DNA of 64,000 nt from the NCBI RefSeq assembly GCF_000614205.1, contig NZ_BAKN01000010.1:1-64000 (forward strand), written 5' to 3'. A model generated the notes under the pieces. That model made no database searches. It was given only the letters and a program-made list of their open reading frames with translations, and was not told the origin of the DNA. How positions within the stretch are numbered: position 1 is the first letter of the stretch; every line of letters begins with the position of its first letter. The DNA is from Hoylesella saccharolytica JCM 17484 (GTDB lineage: Bacteria > Bacteroidota > Bacteroidia > Bacteroidales > Bacteroidaceae). Shown piece after piece: positions 27,701-38,443 of this stretch. A program made the position numbers and the translations under genes.

Positions 27701-28234
27701 TTATTTAAATTCTGTTAGAATGCGACGAAGCCGTGTCTTTACACTAGCGTCCATTCTGTATGTATCATATTCCAAAACAAATCCACCAATAATATCGGGA
27801 TTTACTTCAGTACTAAACTCAACAGAACCATTCGTATGGCTCTCCACCAGCCGTTTCATACGGTCTTCTACCACAGCACTAACCTTAGAAGCTGTTGTAA
27901 GTTTGCCATTAATGATATGCTTCTGTTCCCGATAAAGCGTAATATAGGATGCTGCCATAAATTGTAAGACCTCTTCCCTACCTTCGTGTAAGACGAGATT
28001 GATAAACCGTTCAGTTAGTTCACTAACTGTCTTTCCACATGCAGTACGAATAACTTCTTGCTTTTTCTCCTTGGAGAGCATCGGGTTGTTTACCGTAAGT
28101 CTCAGTTCTGAAACATTCAGATAACAGTCCATCAAACATTGCATGTTTTGATAGACAACATCTTCTTGTTTTCCGATAATGGCACTTTTGAGTAATGCCC
28201 GAGCATATCGAACAGATATTACTCCTACATCCAT
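27701..28234 (-). CDS. atpH: ATP synthase F1 subunit delta
   Basis: This 177-residue subunit links F1 to the peripheral stalk. It has the helical N-terminal part ([12 protein letters not shown]) and the C-terminal signature region with [22 protein letters not shown]. It lies between atpF (16 bp) and atpA (8 bp), as in other Bacteroidales. Confidence 0.93.
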   Translation of the reverse strand: MDVGVISVRYARALLKSAIIGKQEDVVYQNMQCLMDCYLNVSELRLTVNNPMLSKEKKQEVIRTACGKTVSELTERFINLVLHEGREEVLQFMAASYITLYREQKHIINGKLTTASKVSAVVEDRMKRLVESHTNGSVEFSTEVNPDIIGGFVLEYDTYRMDASVKTRLRRILTEFK

Positions 28235-28250
28235 CTACTTAATCTTTACT

Positions 28251-28757
28251 TTAGGCCTCAGAAACTTCATCCAATAGCCGATTAATCATTCTCATTTGCT
28301 GTTCGTCTGACGACAATTTCTCACGCAAAACCTTCTCTGCTATCTGCACACTTAATTCAGCTACTTGTATTCGGATATCGCGAATAGCATTTTGTTTTTC
28401 TACCTCAATTTGCTTTTTCGCATCCGTAAGCAATCGCGTGCTTTCTTCGCGTGCCTGTTCTTGCGCCTTTTCTAGAATAGCATCTCGCGTTTCGGCAGTC
28501 TCTTTCATTATAAGAGACTGCTTCTCGCGTGCCTCTTGCAGGATGGTTTCACCTTCCTTCCGGATATTCTCAAGTCGTTCAGAAGCTTCGTGTGCCTTGC
28601 GCAGACTTTCATCAATATACCTCTTCCGATCTTCTACCATATTTATGATAACAGGAAAACCGAACCTTGCAAGAACAATAAAAACAACCACAAATGCTAA
28701 GAACATCCAAAAGAGGAGTCCAATATCAGGCGTTAATATGGATGGTAAATTACCCAT
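28251..28757 (-). CDS. atpF: ATP synthase F0 subunit b
   Basis: This 168-residue peripheral stalk protein has one N-terminal transmembrane helix (about residues 10-32, LLFWMFLAFVVVFIVL) and then a long charged coiled coil, rich in E, R, K and A, to the C-terminus. That layout is diagnostic of subunit b, and its place between atpE and atpH confirms it. Only one b gene is present, so the stalk should be a homodimer. Confidence 0.94.
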   Translation of the reverse strand: MGNLPSILTPDIGLLFWMFLAFVVVFIVLARFGFPVIINMVEDRKRYIDESLRKAHEASERLENIRKEGETILQEAREKQSLIMKETAETRDAILEKAQEQAREESTRLLTDAKKQIEVEKQNAIRDIRIQVAELSVQIAEKVLREKLSSDEQQMRMINRLLDEVSEA

Positions 28758-28764
28758 TCAAACT

Positions 28765-29007
28765 TTATTTAATTAGGAAAGCACAAGCTGCAATAGCAAA
28801 AAGGGCACACCCCTCAACAAATGCAGCCGTCAAAATCATATTGGTTTGGATCTTACTTGTTGCTTCAGGCTGACGTGCTATAGCATCCATTGCACTACCT
28901 CCAATTTTGCCAATACCCAAACCTGCACCAATAGTTGCAATACCTGCACCAATACCGCAGCCTAGCTGTGCCAGACCTTCAGCAGCCAATAATGTTGTAA
29001 TCATCAT
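28765..29007 (-). CDS. atpE: ATP synthase F0 subunit c
   Basis: This 80-residue proteolipid has two transmembrane helices. The first carries glycine-rich packing motifs (GAGIATIGAGLGIGKIGG), a polar RQPE loop joins them, and the second carries the ion-binding glutamate in FVEGCALFAI. It forms the rotor ring. A second ATG three bases in could also be the start. Confidence 0.95.
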   Translation of the reverse strand: MMITTLLAAEGLAQLGCGIGAGIATIGAGLGIGKIGGSAMDAIARQPEATSKIQTNMILTAAFVEGCALFAIAACAFLIK

Positions 29008-29062
29008 AACTTTATTTTTTACTTAAATTAATTATTTACAATATCTTATTCATTTATACTCG

Positions 29063-30115
29063 TTATTCTGTACTGTGATGCTCCTTGTGTGCTAAACCAA
29101 TAAAAACAGCACTAAGCATTGTAAACACATAGGCCTGAACAAATGCTACTAAAACCTCTAGCAAATTCATAAAGAGTAGCATTAATGCACTAAACATATT
29201 CAATCCAATGCCATAACCTATACCCATTGACCATCCAAGAAATATAACACAAGTAAAACTTAAGATGACAGCATGCCCTGCCATCATATTGGCAAAAAGA
29301 CGAATCATTAAAGCAAAAGGTTTGGTAAATACACCAAAAAGTTCTATTACCGGCATAAGCGGAACAGGAAACTTTAAAAATAGGGGGACTTCAGGCCAAA
29401 AGATTTCTTTCCAATATTCTCTATTACCAAAAAGATTAATTGCTATCATTGTGCAAACTGCCAAGAATAATGTAACGTTGATATTACCCGTTACATTAGC
29501 TCCCCCAGGAAAGAAAGGAACCAATCCAATCAAGTTACAAGTGAAAATAAAGAAAAAGACAGTTAATAAATAAGGTGCATATTGCTTATAATACTTCTCT
29601 CCTACTGATGGTCGGATCAATTCATCATGTATTGTAACAACAAACATTTCCATAATACCAACAAATCCACGTGGCGCATCACTCTTTTCGTTTCTCTTTT
29701 TATACCAACGGGCACAAAAAAGAAAAATAAATATAAGCATTATGACTACAATCCAGATTTGGGCCACAGTTTTAGTGATACTCAAATCTAATGGGCGGAC
29801 GGTACCACCATCCATTATTTTCTCATAAATCTTTCCATGATGTGTTTCATCAAAAAAGAAATTTTTAGGTAGATTATGTGCTGTACCAACATACCAATCA
29901 CCCGTTACTCTACTACGAACAATTATCGGCAAAGGAATACTAATATGCTTACCTTCATAAGAAGCTATATGCCATTCATATGAATCAGACAAGTGTTCAA
30001 GCACAATCTCAGGGATATTAATCTCATCTCCACCTGCTTCATTGATATTAGCAAGAAGTTGTAGAGGAGAAAGTGAAATAAGCAACAAGAGAAGTATCAA
30101 CTTTATCTGTTTCAT
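29063..30115 (-). CDS. atpB: ATP synthase F0 subunit a
   Basis: At 350 residues this subunit is longer than E. coli subunit a because of an N-terminal signal-like segment and a periplasmic region of about 120 residues, a usual Bacteroidetes feature. The membrane part (about 125-345) includes the essential arginine in MIRLFANMMAGH near residue 275 and the conserved PxxELFGVFTKP block just before. It forms the proton half-channels against the c ring. Confidence 0.95.
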   Translation of the reverse strand: MKQIKLILLLLLISLSPLQLLANINEAGGDEINIPEIVLEHLSDSYEWHIASYEGKHISIPLPIIVRSRVTGDWYVGTAHNLPKNFFFDETHHGKIYEKIMDGGTVRPLDLSITKTVAQIWIVVIMLIFIFLFCARWYKKRNEKSDAPRGFVGIMEMFVVTIHDELIRPSVGEKYYKQYAPYLLTVFFFIFTCNLIGLVPFFPGGANVTGNINVTLFLAVCTMIAINLFGNREYWKEIFWPEVPLFLKFPVPLMPVIELFGVFTKPFALMIRLFANMMAGHAVILSFTCVIFLGWSMGIGYGIGLNMFSALMLLFMNLLEVLVAFVQAYVFTMLSAVFIGLAHKEHHSTE

Positions 30116-30119
30116 TAAT

Positions 30120-30545
30120 TTAGCTCTTTTTATCGTTAACCGGCTTAACAGTAAAATTTTTATTTATTCGTACAAAGAAAAGAGTATGATGAATAAGAAG
30201 TGTTACATAAAATATAACAAAAACCAAAAAGAAACTAAGCATTGTTTCCTGTTCTGCTATAAGATAATAAATAAATATTACAATCACACCCAATAACATA
30301 CGAAATCCAGACACACCCATAAAGAAAGTAGGAAGACTTTCAGGCGATCGCCTTACTACTCTTTTCCAAATAAGAATATCAAGATTCTCCACCAGCACCG
30401 AAAAGATTACACTGATAATCAACGGTGTTAATATTATATCAAGGAACCAAACATTCATTACGATAAAAGCGATAAGCATTAAGCCCGTAATCAATAATGT
30501 GCTCTCTTTTCGATAATGCCAAGTCAATTTATTAATGTCTGCCAT
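30120..30545 (-). CDS. AtpI-like small membrane protein of the atp operon
   Basis: This 141-residue protein has about four transmembrane helices and a lysine-rich tail. It sits between atpC and atpB, where Bacteroidales carry an ATP synthase subunit I-like gene, and is 4 bp from atpB. AtpI proteins help assemble the c ring. Sequence identity to AtpI is not obvious, so the call is positional. I chose the ATG at 30545 (MADINKLTW) over 30560, because it sits at a more usual distance (27 bp) from atpC. Confidence 0.65.
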   Translation of the reverse strand: MADINKLTWHYRKESTLLITGLMLIAFIVMNVWFLDIILTPLIISVIFSVLVENLDILIWKRVVRRSPESLPTFFMGVSGFRMLLGVIVIFIYYLIAEQETMLSFFLVFVIFYVTLLIHHTLFFVRINKNFTVKPVNDKKS

Positions 30546-30572
30546 AAAGAAACTATACATTTTACAGAGAAA

Positions 30573-30815
30573 CTATGTTTCTACGCATAAACGTACCTCA
30601 TCTTTCTGCACTTCAGCAAACCCACCAGTAATCATGAGTTCTGTTGTATCACCGTCTGCTATAGAAAACGTTACCTTTCCCTTTTCTAATGATGAGATAA
30701 TAGGGGCATGATGTTCTAAAATCTCAAATGAGCCAAGCATTCCTGGAACAATAACCCTTTCAACATCACCAATAAAAAGAATTCTTTCAGGAGATATCAC
30801 TTTCAGTTTTAACAT
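30573..30815 (-). CDS. atpC: ATP synthase F1 subunit epsilon (short form)
   Basis: This protein is only 80 residues and consists of the N-terminal beta-sandwich: LKVISPERILFIGDVERVIVPG, then LGSFEILEHHAPIIS, then ITGGFAEV. The C-terminal helical hairpin that inhibits ATP hydrolysis in E. coli epsilon is missing. This short form is normal in Bacteroidales and indicates the enzyme is not regulated by epsilon extension. It lies 33 bp after atpD. Confidence 0.93.
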   Translation of the reverse strand: MLKLKVISPERILFIGDVERVIVPGMLGSFEILEHHAPIISSLEKGKVTFSIADGDTTELMITGGFAEVQKDEVRLCVET

Positions 30816-30847
30816 ATGAGATTTTCTTTATTAAAGACCTATCAAAT

Positions 30848-32451
<1,604 letters not shown>

Positions 32452-32507
32452 CCTATTTTAAGTTTTAATCTTAAAAGAATTAAATACAAGAAGATATTGA
32501 AATAACT

Positions 32508-33485
32508 TTAAATGCTTAATTCGTCAAGAACAGTAATAAGTTTTTTATCAAATGGTTTGTCACTTCGAATAGCTTCAATTAACGGAACATAAATAATTTC
32601 GTTATTTCGAATACCAATCATCACGTTACGTTGCCCTTGCAAAATAGCATCAATTGCTCCAACCCCCGTTCTACTTGCAAGTATTCGGTCATGGGCAGTC
32701 GGGCGTCCGCCACGTTGCAGATGCCCAAGTATAGATACTCGGACATCATAATCAGGAAATTCTTTCTTCACACGGTCGGCATAATACAGCGCGCCACACT
32801 TAGGACTCTCCGAAACAATCACGATACAACTCTTTTTCGATTTACGAATACCACGCTCCATAAAGCGTGATAACTGGTCAACATCAGTAGAATCTTCAGG
32901 TATAATAGCCGCCTCTGCACCTGCAGCAATCGCACTATTCTGTGCTAAGAAACCAGCATCACGTCCCATTACCTCTACAAAGAAAATACGTTCATGGCTT
33001 TGTGCCGTGTCTCGAATGCGGTCTACACATTCTACGATGGTATTCATCGTGGTATCATAACCAATAGTCGAGTCGGTTCCGTAAAGATCATTATCAATCG
33101 TTCCAGGCAATCCAATACAACAGATATCGTATTCCTCTGCAAATACCTTAGCGCCAGTCAGTGAACCGTTACCACCTATCACTACCAATGCATCGATACT
33201 CTCTTTCTTAATATTGTCATAAGCTTTCTTTTTTCCCTCATCCGTCATAAACTCATTACTACGAGCCGTTTTCAAGACAGTACCGCCTTGCATGATAATA
33301 CCACTCACGTTTTCGGTTGTAAACGGTTTTATTTCGCCATTAATCAATCCATCATAACCACGATAAATACCCTTTATCGTGAACCCATTACAAATACCGG
33401 CACGTGTTACTGCACGTATGGCTGCATTCATTCCAGGTGCATCTCCACCAGAAGTAAGCACACCGATAGTTTTTACTCTTGTCAT
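32508..33485 (-). CDS. pfkA: 6-phosphofructokinase
   Basis: This 325-residue enzyme phosphorylates fructose 6-phosphate in glycolysis. Visible motifs are [14 protein letters not shown] near residue 11, [10 protein letters not shown] at 104-113, the catalytic PGTIDND at 127-133, and MGRDAGFLA near 172. The glycine after position 106 is the one associated with ATP rather than pyrophosphate use. Position 106 is Asn where E. coli has Asp. It follows nhaD by 29 bp and could share its transcript. Confidence 0.95.
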   Translation of the reverse strand: MTRVKTIGVLTSGGDAPGMNAAIRAVTRAGICNGFTIKGIYRGYDGLINGEIKPFTTENVSGIIMQGGTVLKTARSNEFMTDEGKKKAYDNIKKESIDALVVIGGNGSLTGAKVFAEEYDICCIGLPGTIDNDLYGTDSTIGYDTTMNTIVECVDRIRDTAQSHERIFFVEVMGRDAGFLAQNSAIAAGAEAAIIPEDSTDVDQLSRFMERGIRKSKKSCIVIVSESPKCGALYYADRVKKEFPDYDVRVSILGHLQRGGRPTAHDRILASRTGVGAIDAILQGQRNVMIGIRNNEIIYVPLIEAIRSDKPFDKKLITVLDELSI

Positions 33486-33514
33486 TATTTATTATATCAT
33501 TTTTATTTTTTATA

Positions 33515-34897
33515 TTACAATATTACCCACATAATAATCATCCCGACAATTCCACCGACCATCGCTTTACATCCAATATGTCGAAAAAACCAACCGACAT
33601 GCATGCGTTCTGAAGAGAGCAAGAACATTCCCCCCACAGATCCCATAGGCAATATGTTTCCACCAATAGCAGAAGTAAAAGCTATAATTTTCCAATAAAT
33701 GCCATTTTGTATAAAAGAATTTACGTAACTTCCATCACTTATAGCATCTACAATAGGATAAAGAGAAATCGCTGTCATCGCAGTTGCAAAATTATCAAGG
33801 GTTGTACTAATCAATCCACAAATGGTCCCAATAATCCATACATTCTGAATATGAATATCGATATATCTAGCTACTGTCTGTAATACACCAGTTTCCCCTA
33901 CGACACCTAACGCTAACATCACCCCCATTACAAATAATATCATCTGAATGACACCATATTGCAACATACGAGGAATTCGTCGTTGAATCATATCCTCTGC
34001 ATTAATGAGTTTGCGATTAAATATCTCGTTCACCACCCAAAGTACAGACAATACACACAAAGCCCCAAGAAAAGGACTAAGTTGAGTTATATTATGAAAT
34101 GTAGGAATAAACCATAAACCACCAATACCAACAAATAGCATTAGCAAACGCTGCCAAACATTAAGATTGGTATCGTCACCCCGATAAGGCATTCTCAATT
34201 GCTCCATCTCAATATGCTCTGGCAGATCTCTACCAATCCACCATGTCGGAATAATCCAAGCAGCCAAACATGGCAATAGCATATAAGCAGAATAATTTGT
34301 CGCCGTAATAGCACCTATATTCCACAACACCAAGCCTTCAGGCGAGCCTATAACGGTCAGCGCACCACCACAATTTGCAGCTAACAAAGCAACACCACCA
34401 TATACCATGCGATACCTACGATTAGGCACCAATTTATGGATCAGAGTAAGAGACATGATTATAGTCGTGAGATTATCTAAATTTGCAGAAATAACAAAAG
34501 TTGATAACGACATCGTCCATAAAAAACTCCTACTATTTCTTGTTCGAGCCCAAGTCCCAATAAAATCAAAACAGCCATTATTATTCAATATTTCAACAAT
34601 CGTCATTGTAGAAATAAGGAACAAAACAATCTCGGCTGCTTTACCTACATATCTAAGAAATATACTTTGGGCAATAAATTGCTTCACGGTTGTGGCAGAA
34701 GATGCTCCACCGGCAAGAAAATCCAAATATGCTTCTTGATGTTGCTTCATTACAAAATCAGTACCGAAACTGATGTAAAGCACCCAACCCACCGTACCAA
34801 CAAAGATAGCTACGGCAGCTTTATTTACATTAGTATAATTCTCTGTTGCAATGAGAATATACCCTATTAATAATATGGTGACAATAAGCAACGACAT
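33515..34897 (-). CDS. nhaD: NhaD-type Na+/H+ antiporter
   Basis: This 460-residue inner membrane protein has about 12 transmembrane helices and belongs to the ion transporter/NhaD group. Conserved stretches include MTIVEILNNNGCFDFI, SANLDNLTTIIMSLTL and GLISTTLDNFATAMTAISLY, with the charged D-N pairs typical of NhaD. It should export sodium in exchange for protons. The frame can begin at 34990, but a -7 box at 34919-34926 lies inside that extension, so ATG 34897 (MSLLIVTILL) is chosen with a leader of about 16 nt. Confidence 0.88.
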   Translation of the reverse strand: MSLLIVTILLIGYILIATENYTNVNKAAVAIFVGTVGWVLYISFGTDFVMKQHQEAYLDFLAGGASSATTVKQFIAQSIFLRYVGKAAEIVLFLISTMTIVEILNNNGCFDFIGTWARTRNSRSFLWTMSLSTFVISANLDNLTTIIMSLTLIHKLVPNRRYRMVYGGVALLAANCGGALTVIGSPEGLVLWNIGAITATNYSAYMLLPCLAAWIIPTWWIGRDLPEHIEMEQLRMPYRGDDTNLNVWQRLLMLFVGIGGLWFIPTFHNITQLSPFLGALCVLSVLWVVNEIFNRKLINAEDMIQRRIPRMLQYGVIQMILFVMGVMLALGVVGETGVLQTVARYIDIHIQNVWIIGTICGLISTTLDNFATAMTAISLYPIVDAISDGSYVNSFIQNGIYWKIIAFTSAIGGNILPMGSVGGMFLLSSERMHVGWFFRHIGCKAMVGGIVGMIIMWVIL

Positions 34898-34918
34898 AAT
34901 TATAATAACCGTTTGCTG

Positions 34919-34926
34919 CAAAGATA
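34919..34926 (-). promoter_or_regulatory. -7 box of nhaD
   Basis: The minus strand reads TATCTTTG, 21 bp upstream of the chosen ATG. The -33 region is not clear. Confidence 0.5.
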
Positions 34927-35052
34927 AATAATATATCTGAGAGATACACAAAGAATATAAAAAATATGGAAAAGATAAAGTTTTACACAAAGCATCTCAC
35001 ACTATCTCTCACCTTAATTCTAAACGCATTAAAACAATAAATAAGAAAAAAA

Positions 35053-35084
35053 TTTGGTAAAAAGGCCTTATTAATATATCTTTG
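35053..35084 (+). promoter_or_regulatory. Promoter of the ECF sigma factor gene
   Basis: TTTG (35053-35056) and TATCTTTG (35077-35084) are exactly 20 bp apart. Transcription would begin near 35090, leaving about 100 nt of untranslated leader. This is a housekeeping-type promoter, so the gene is not obviously only self-activated. Confidence 0.65.
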
Positions 35085-35189
35085 CAGGCACATTTAATAC
35101 AAAATTTAGAATAAACCAAAAGCATTTACGCCTATCGACAACACATTTACGTAAGATTTAAACAATTAAGAAATGATGAACTAAATGAA

Positions 35190-35768
35190 ATGACCGATGA
35201 AGAATTGGCCATGTCTTACGTTAGCGGAAATAATATGGCTTTTGATTTATTGTTAACTCGCAATCAATCGAACTTATTTTCATATATATTATTTATTGTC
35301 CACGACCGTGATGTGGCAAACGACTTGTTCCAGGAAACATTTGTCAAGGTCATAACCAAACTGCAACAGGGCAAATATACTACCACCGGTAAATTTAGTG
35401 CGTGGATTATACGCATTGCCCATAATGTAATTATGGATTGGTATCGTAGCCAGAAATCAGGAAAGGTTATTGAGTTTGCCAACGATAACGATCTCTCTAA
35501 CATCAGTAATACCAATGTGCTCGATGCCACAATTGAAAGTAAGTTTGTAAACGAACAAATACTTTGTGATGTAAAGAAAATGATGAATTATCTTCCTGTT
35601 ACACAGCGCGAAGTTATTTTTATGCGATTTTATCAAGACTTGTCGTTTAAAGAGATCGCCACCCTCACCAACGTAAGCATCAATACAGCATTAGGACGAA
35701 TGCGCTATGCTGTTATGAATTTGCGTCGCATGGCACAGAACCACGACATTGCATTACAACTAGACTAG
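35190..35768 (+). CDS. ECF-type RNA polymerase sigma factor
   Basis: This 192-residue protein has sigma region 2 (about residues 20-90, with DVANDLFQETFVKV and FSAWIIRIAHNVIMDWYR) and region 4 (about 130-185, with LPVTQREVIFMRFYQDLSFKEIA and the HTH NVSINTALGRMRYA). It lacks regions 1 and 3, as in ECF sigma factors. No anti-sigma gene is next to it; the downstream neighbour is rpe on the other strand. The regulon is unknown. Confidence 0.9.
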   Translation: MTDEELAMSYVSGNNMAFDLLLTRNQSNLFSYILFIVHDRDVANDLFQETFVKVITKLQQGKYTTTGKFSAWIIRIAHNVIMDWYRSQKSGKVIEFANDNDLSNISNTNVLDATIESKFVNEQILCDVKKMMNYLPVTQREVIFMRFYQDLSFKEIATLTNVSINTALGRMRYAVMNLRRMAQNHDIALQLD

Positions 35769-35816
35769 ATTTCCCTATTGATTAATTATATAAATACAAG
35801 CAAACCACTTGAAAAA

Positions 35817-36473
35817 TTAACCCAACGACTTGAGATAGTCAATCGCTGTCAGCGGGTTTTCTGCTTTAAAAATATAATTTCCGGCCACTAAAACATCAGC
35901 TCCAGACTTTACAAGGCGCGGAGCTGTTTCTTTTTGCACCCCTCCATCTACCTCGATAAGCGCCTTACTGTTTCTAGCATCAACAAGATTCCTTAATCGG
36001 GCAATCTTATCAATTGTATTCTCGATAAACTTTTGTCCACCAAACCCTGGATTAACACTCATCAATAACACCAAATCAACATCCCCGATTACATCTTCCA
36101 GCACACTTACAGGTGTCGAAGGATTCAACACCACACCTGCTTTCATTCCCGCTTCGCGAATTTGAAAGATGGTACGATGCAAATGAACGCAAGCCTCATA
36201 ATGCACGCTCATCATCATTGCACCTGCCTTTGCCGTTTGATTGATATACTTTTCGGGATGTACAATCATAAAATGCACGTCAAGCGGTTTTGTACAAAGC
36301 CTACCAACAGCCTCTAAAATAGGAAAGCCAAACGAAATGTTAGGTACAAAAACACCATCCATCACATCCATATGAAGCCAATCGGCCTTACTCTTATTAA
36401 TCATTTCCACCTCACCTTTCAGATTTAAAAAGTCAGCAGCAAGCAATGAGGGGGCTACCAGTGTTCGTTTCAT
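35817..36473 (-). CDS. rpe: Ribulose-phosphate 3-epimerase
   Basis: This 218-residue TIM barrel interconverts ribulose 5-phosphate and xylulose 5-phosphate. Motifs are APSLLAADF at residues 7-15, WLHMDVMDGVFVPNISFG near 32, LDVHFMI near 64, VNPGFGGQKFI near 140, and EVDGGV near 174. The metal-binding His and Asp residues are all in place. It converges with the sigma factor gene 48 bp away. Confidence 0.96.
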   Translation of the reverse strand: MKRTLVAPSLLAADFLNLKGEVEMINKSKADWLHMDVMDGVFVPNISFGFPILEAVGRLCTKPLDVHFMIVHPEKYINQTAKAGAMMMSVHYEACVHLHRTIFQIREAGMKAGVVLNPSTPVSVLEDVIGDVDLVLLMSVNPGFGGQKFIENTIDKIARLRNLVDARNSKALIEVDGGVQKETAPRLVKSGADVLVAGNYIFKAENPLTAIDYLKSLG

Positions 36474-36709
36474 TCTCAGTTAATTAATTAAGACAATATG
36501 CTTTCCATTCTCCGTTAACGTAAATTGTTCGATAACAATGTGCTATCTCTCTGATAACATGCAGCGTTTGTTCAGATGGTTTTAAATCCTCATTTGTAAA
36601 ATAAGTCATAGGCAAAACATTTCTTTACCATTAAAACGCAAGGCAGAGAAAATTATTACATCAATACATATTTATTTAAACCTGCAAATAATAAAAGTTC
36701 TGTGCTAAC

Positions 36710-36780
36710 AAAAAAGAGGTTGGTGCAGGACGCTACCAACCTCGAGGGATGATTTTGAAAATCTCAAAATCTAAAGAATA
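36710..36780 (-). ncRNA. Candidate small RNA or attenuated leader upstream of rpe
   Basis: On the minus strand, TTTG (36817-36814) and TATATTCG (36793-36786, one mismatch to TAnnTTTG) are 20 bp apart and would start a transcript near 36780. It would contain a GATTTTGA/TCAAAATC hairpin (36751-36771). It would end in a 9-bp stem GAGGTTGGT/ACCAACCTC (36716-36743) followed by six Ts, an intrinsic terminator. No frame of useful length lies inside. The product would be about 70 nt. Alternatively it is a leader with an attenuator for rpe, about 240 bp downstream. Confidence 0.5.
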
Positions 36781-37037
36781 CGATGCGAATATAGACCTTA
36801 TAATTGAAAAAAACAAATATTTAACAATATTTAAACAGAAAGTATAATTACGATACAGCAAATCATACCAAGAAACTTCATAAGGGCTTTTCACCTTCTA
36901 GATATTTTTAAAAGTAGATATACTAAAAATAAGTACATATCATAGACACATAAAAAGGAGGAAAAGGCTTCCAGAACTTGCAAGTAATTATTAATCATTA
37001 ATTTCGGATTATTCACGCTATTATCAGTTTTATTACG

Positions 37038-37045
37038 TAATTTTG
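37038..37045 (+). promoter_or_regulatory. -7 box of pgk
   Basis: TAATTTTG fits TAnnTTTG and would give a leader of about 38 nt before ATG 37090. No good -33 box is seen. Confidence 0.45.
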
Positions 37046-37089
37046 CGTGTCTGAAACACAAAACATTAATTTATAAATAAATAACAAAG

Positions 37090-38340
37090 ATGAAAATCGA
37101 TCAATTCAACTTTGCCGGTAAGAAGGCAATTGTACGTGTAGACTTTAACGTTCCGTTGGACGAGAAGGGACATGTTACAGACGATACTCGTATTCGTGGT
37201 GCATTGCCCACACTAAAGAAAATCTTGAACGACGGCGGTGCCATTATTATGATGAGCCACATGGGGAAACCCAAAGGTAAGGTAAACCCCAAATTCTCGC
37301 TCGAACAAATTGTAGGTAAGGTATCAGAACATTTGGGTATACCTGTTAAGTTTGCCAATGACTGTGCAAAGGCTGACAACGCAGCTAGCGAATTAAAGCC
37401 AGGTGAAGCCTTGCTGTTAGAAAATCTGCGCTTTTATGCTGAAGAAGAAGGTAAGCCCGTAGGCATTGACAAAGCCGACCCAGCATACGAAGGTGCTAAA
37501 AAAGAAATGAAAGAACGTCAAAAAGAGTTTGCCAAGAAACTAGCTTCGTATGCAGACGTCTATGTAAACGACGCATTCGGTACAGCTCACCGCAAACACG
37601 CATCAACAGCAGTTATCGCCGACTACTTCAACACTGATGCTAAGATGCTGGGTTATCTGATGGAAAAAGAAGTCACAGCCATTGATAATGTGCTAAAGAA
37701 TGCGCAACATCCGTTTACAGCTATCATCGGCGGTTCGAAAGTAAGCTCTAAATTGGGCGTTATCAAGAACCTTTTGGACAAGGTAGACAACCTGATTATC
37801 GGTGGTGGTATGGGCTACACATTTATCAAAGCACAAGGCGGAAAGATTGGCGATTCACTGCACGAAGACGATTTAATGCCCGAAGCACTGAATGTGATGG
37901 CCGCAGCTAAAGAAAAAGGCGTAAACTTGAGCCTCTCGGTAGCAACGGTTGCGGCAGATAAGTTCGCCAACGATGCCAATCGCAAAATTGTTCCTATTGA
38001 CGCTATCCCCGACGGATGGGAAGGAATGGATGCTTCAGAAGAATCCTTGACCGAATGGAAGAAAATCATTCTCAACTCTAAAACCATCTTATGGAACGGA
38101 CCGGTAGGTGTTTTCGAGTTTGAAAACTTTGCACATGGAACGGGCGAAATTGCTAAATATGTGGCACAAGCAACACAAGAAAACGGCGCATACTCACTAG
38201 TTGGTGGTGGCGATTCAGTTGCTGCCGTAAACAAATTTGGGCTGGCCGATAAAGTATCGTATGTATCTACGGGTGGTGGTGCCATGCTCGAAGCCATCGA
38301 AGGCAAGGTTTTGCCGGGAGTTGCAGCCATCAAAAACTGA
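37090..38340 (+). CDS. pgk: Phosphoglycerate kinase
   Basis: This 416-residue glycolytic enzyme makes ATP from 1,3-bisphosphoglycerate. The signature [13 protein letters not shown] is near residue 12, the substrate-binding SHMGKPKGK near 56, [12 protein letters not shown] near 160, and the nucleotide-binding [13 protein letters not shown] with STGGGAMLE near the C-terminus. A short insertion near residues 125-145 is the only visible difference from the E. coli enzyme. It is a single gene with its own terminator. Confidence 0.97.
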   Translation: MKIDQFNFAGKKAIVRVDFNVPLDEKGHVTDDTRIRGALPTLKKILNDGGAIIMMSHMGKPKGKVNPKFSLEQIVGKVSEHLGIPVKFANDCAKADNAASELKPGEALLLENLRFYAEEEGKPVGIDKADPAYEGAKKEMKERQKEFAKKLASYADVYVNDAFGTAHRKHASTAVIADYFNTDAKMLGYLMEKEVTAIDNVLKNAQHPFTAIIGGSKVSSKLGVIKNLLDKVDNLIIGGGMGYTFIKAQGGKIGDSLHEDDLMPEALNVMAAAKEKGVNLSLSVATVAADKFANDANRKIVPIDAIPDGWEGMDASEESLTEWKKIILNSKTILWNGPVGVFEFENFAHGTGEIAKYVAQATQENGAYSLVGGGDSVAAVNKFGLADKVSYVSTGGGAMLEAIEGKVLPGVAAIKN

Positions 38341-38367
38341 TAAAACTTTGTTTTTCTATGTATGATT

Positions 38368-38411
38368 ATATCGGCAGAGCCAGTAGAACCTCTATTGGAT
38401 TCTGCCGATAT
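38368..38411 (+). terminator. Terminator after pgk
   Basis: A perfect 11-bp stem ATATCGGCAGA/TCTGCCGATAT with a 22-nt loop is followed by TTTATT. It lies 28 bp past the pgk stop. Confidence 0.7.
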
Positions 38412-38443
38412 TTTATTACCCCTACCCCATCACATCTTTGATT

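Larger units (their letters stand above)
36474..37089. other. 616-bp intergenic region between rpe and pgk
   Basis: No supportable protein gene is present. The region holds the candidate small RNA (36710-36780) and its promoter on the minus strand, and the pgk -7 box at 37038-37045. Apart from these, it is AT-rich with no clear structure. Confidence 0.6.

Noticed and set aside
37815..38333. 172-codon minus-strand ORF within pgk
   Set aside because: It mirrors the pgk coding frame; codon-bias shadow.
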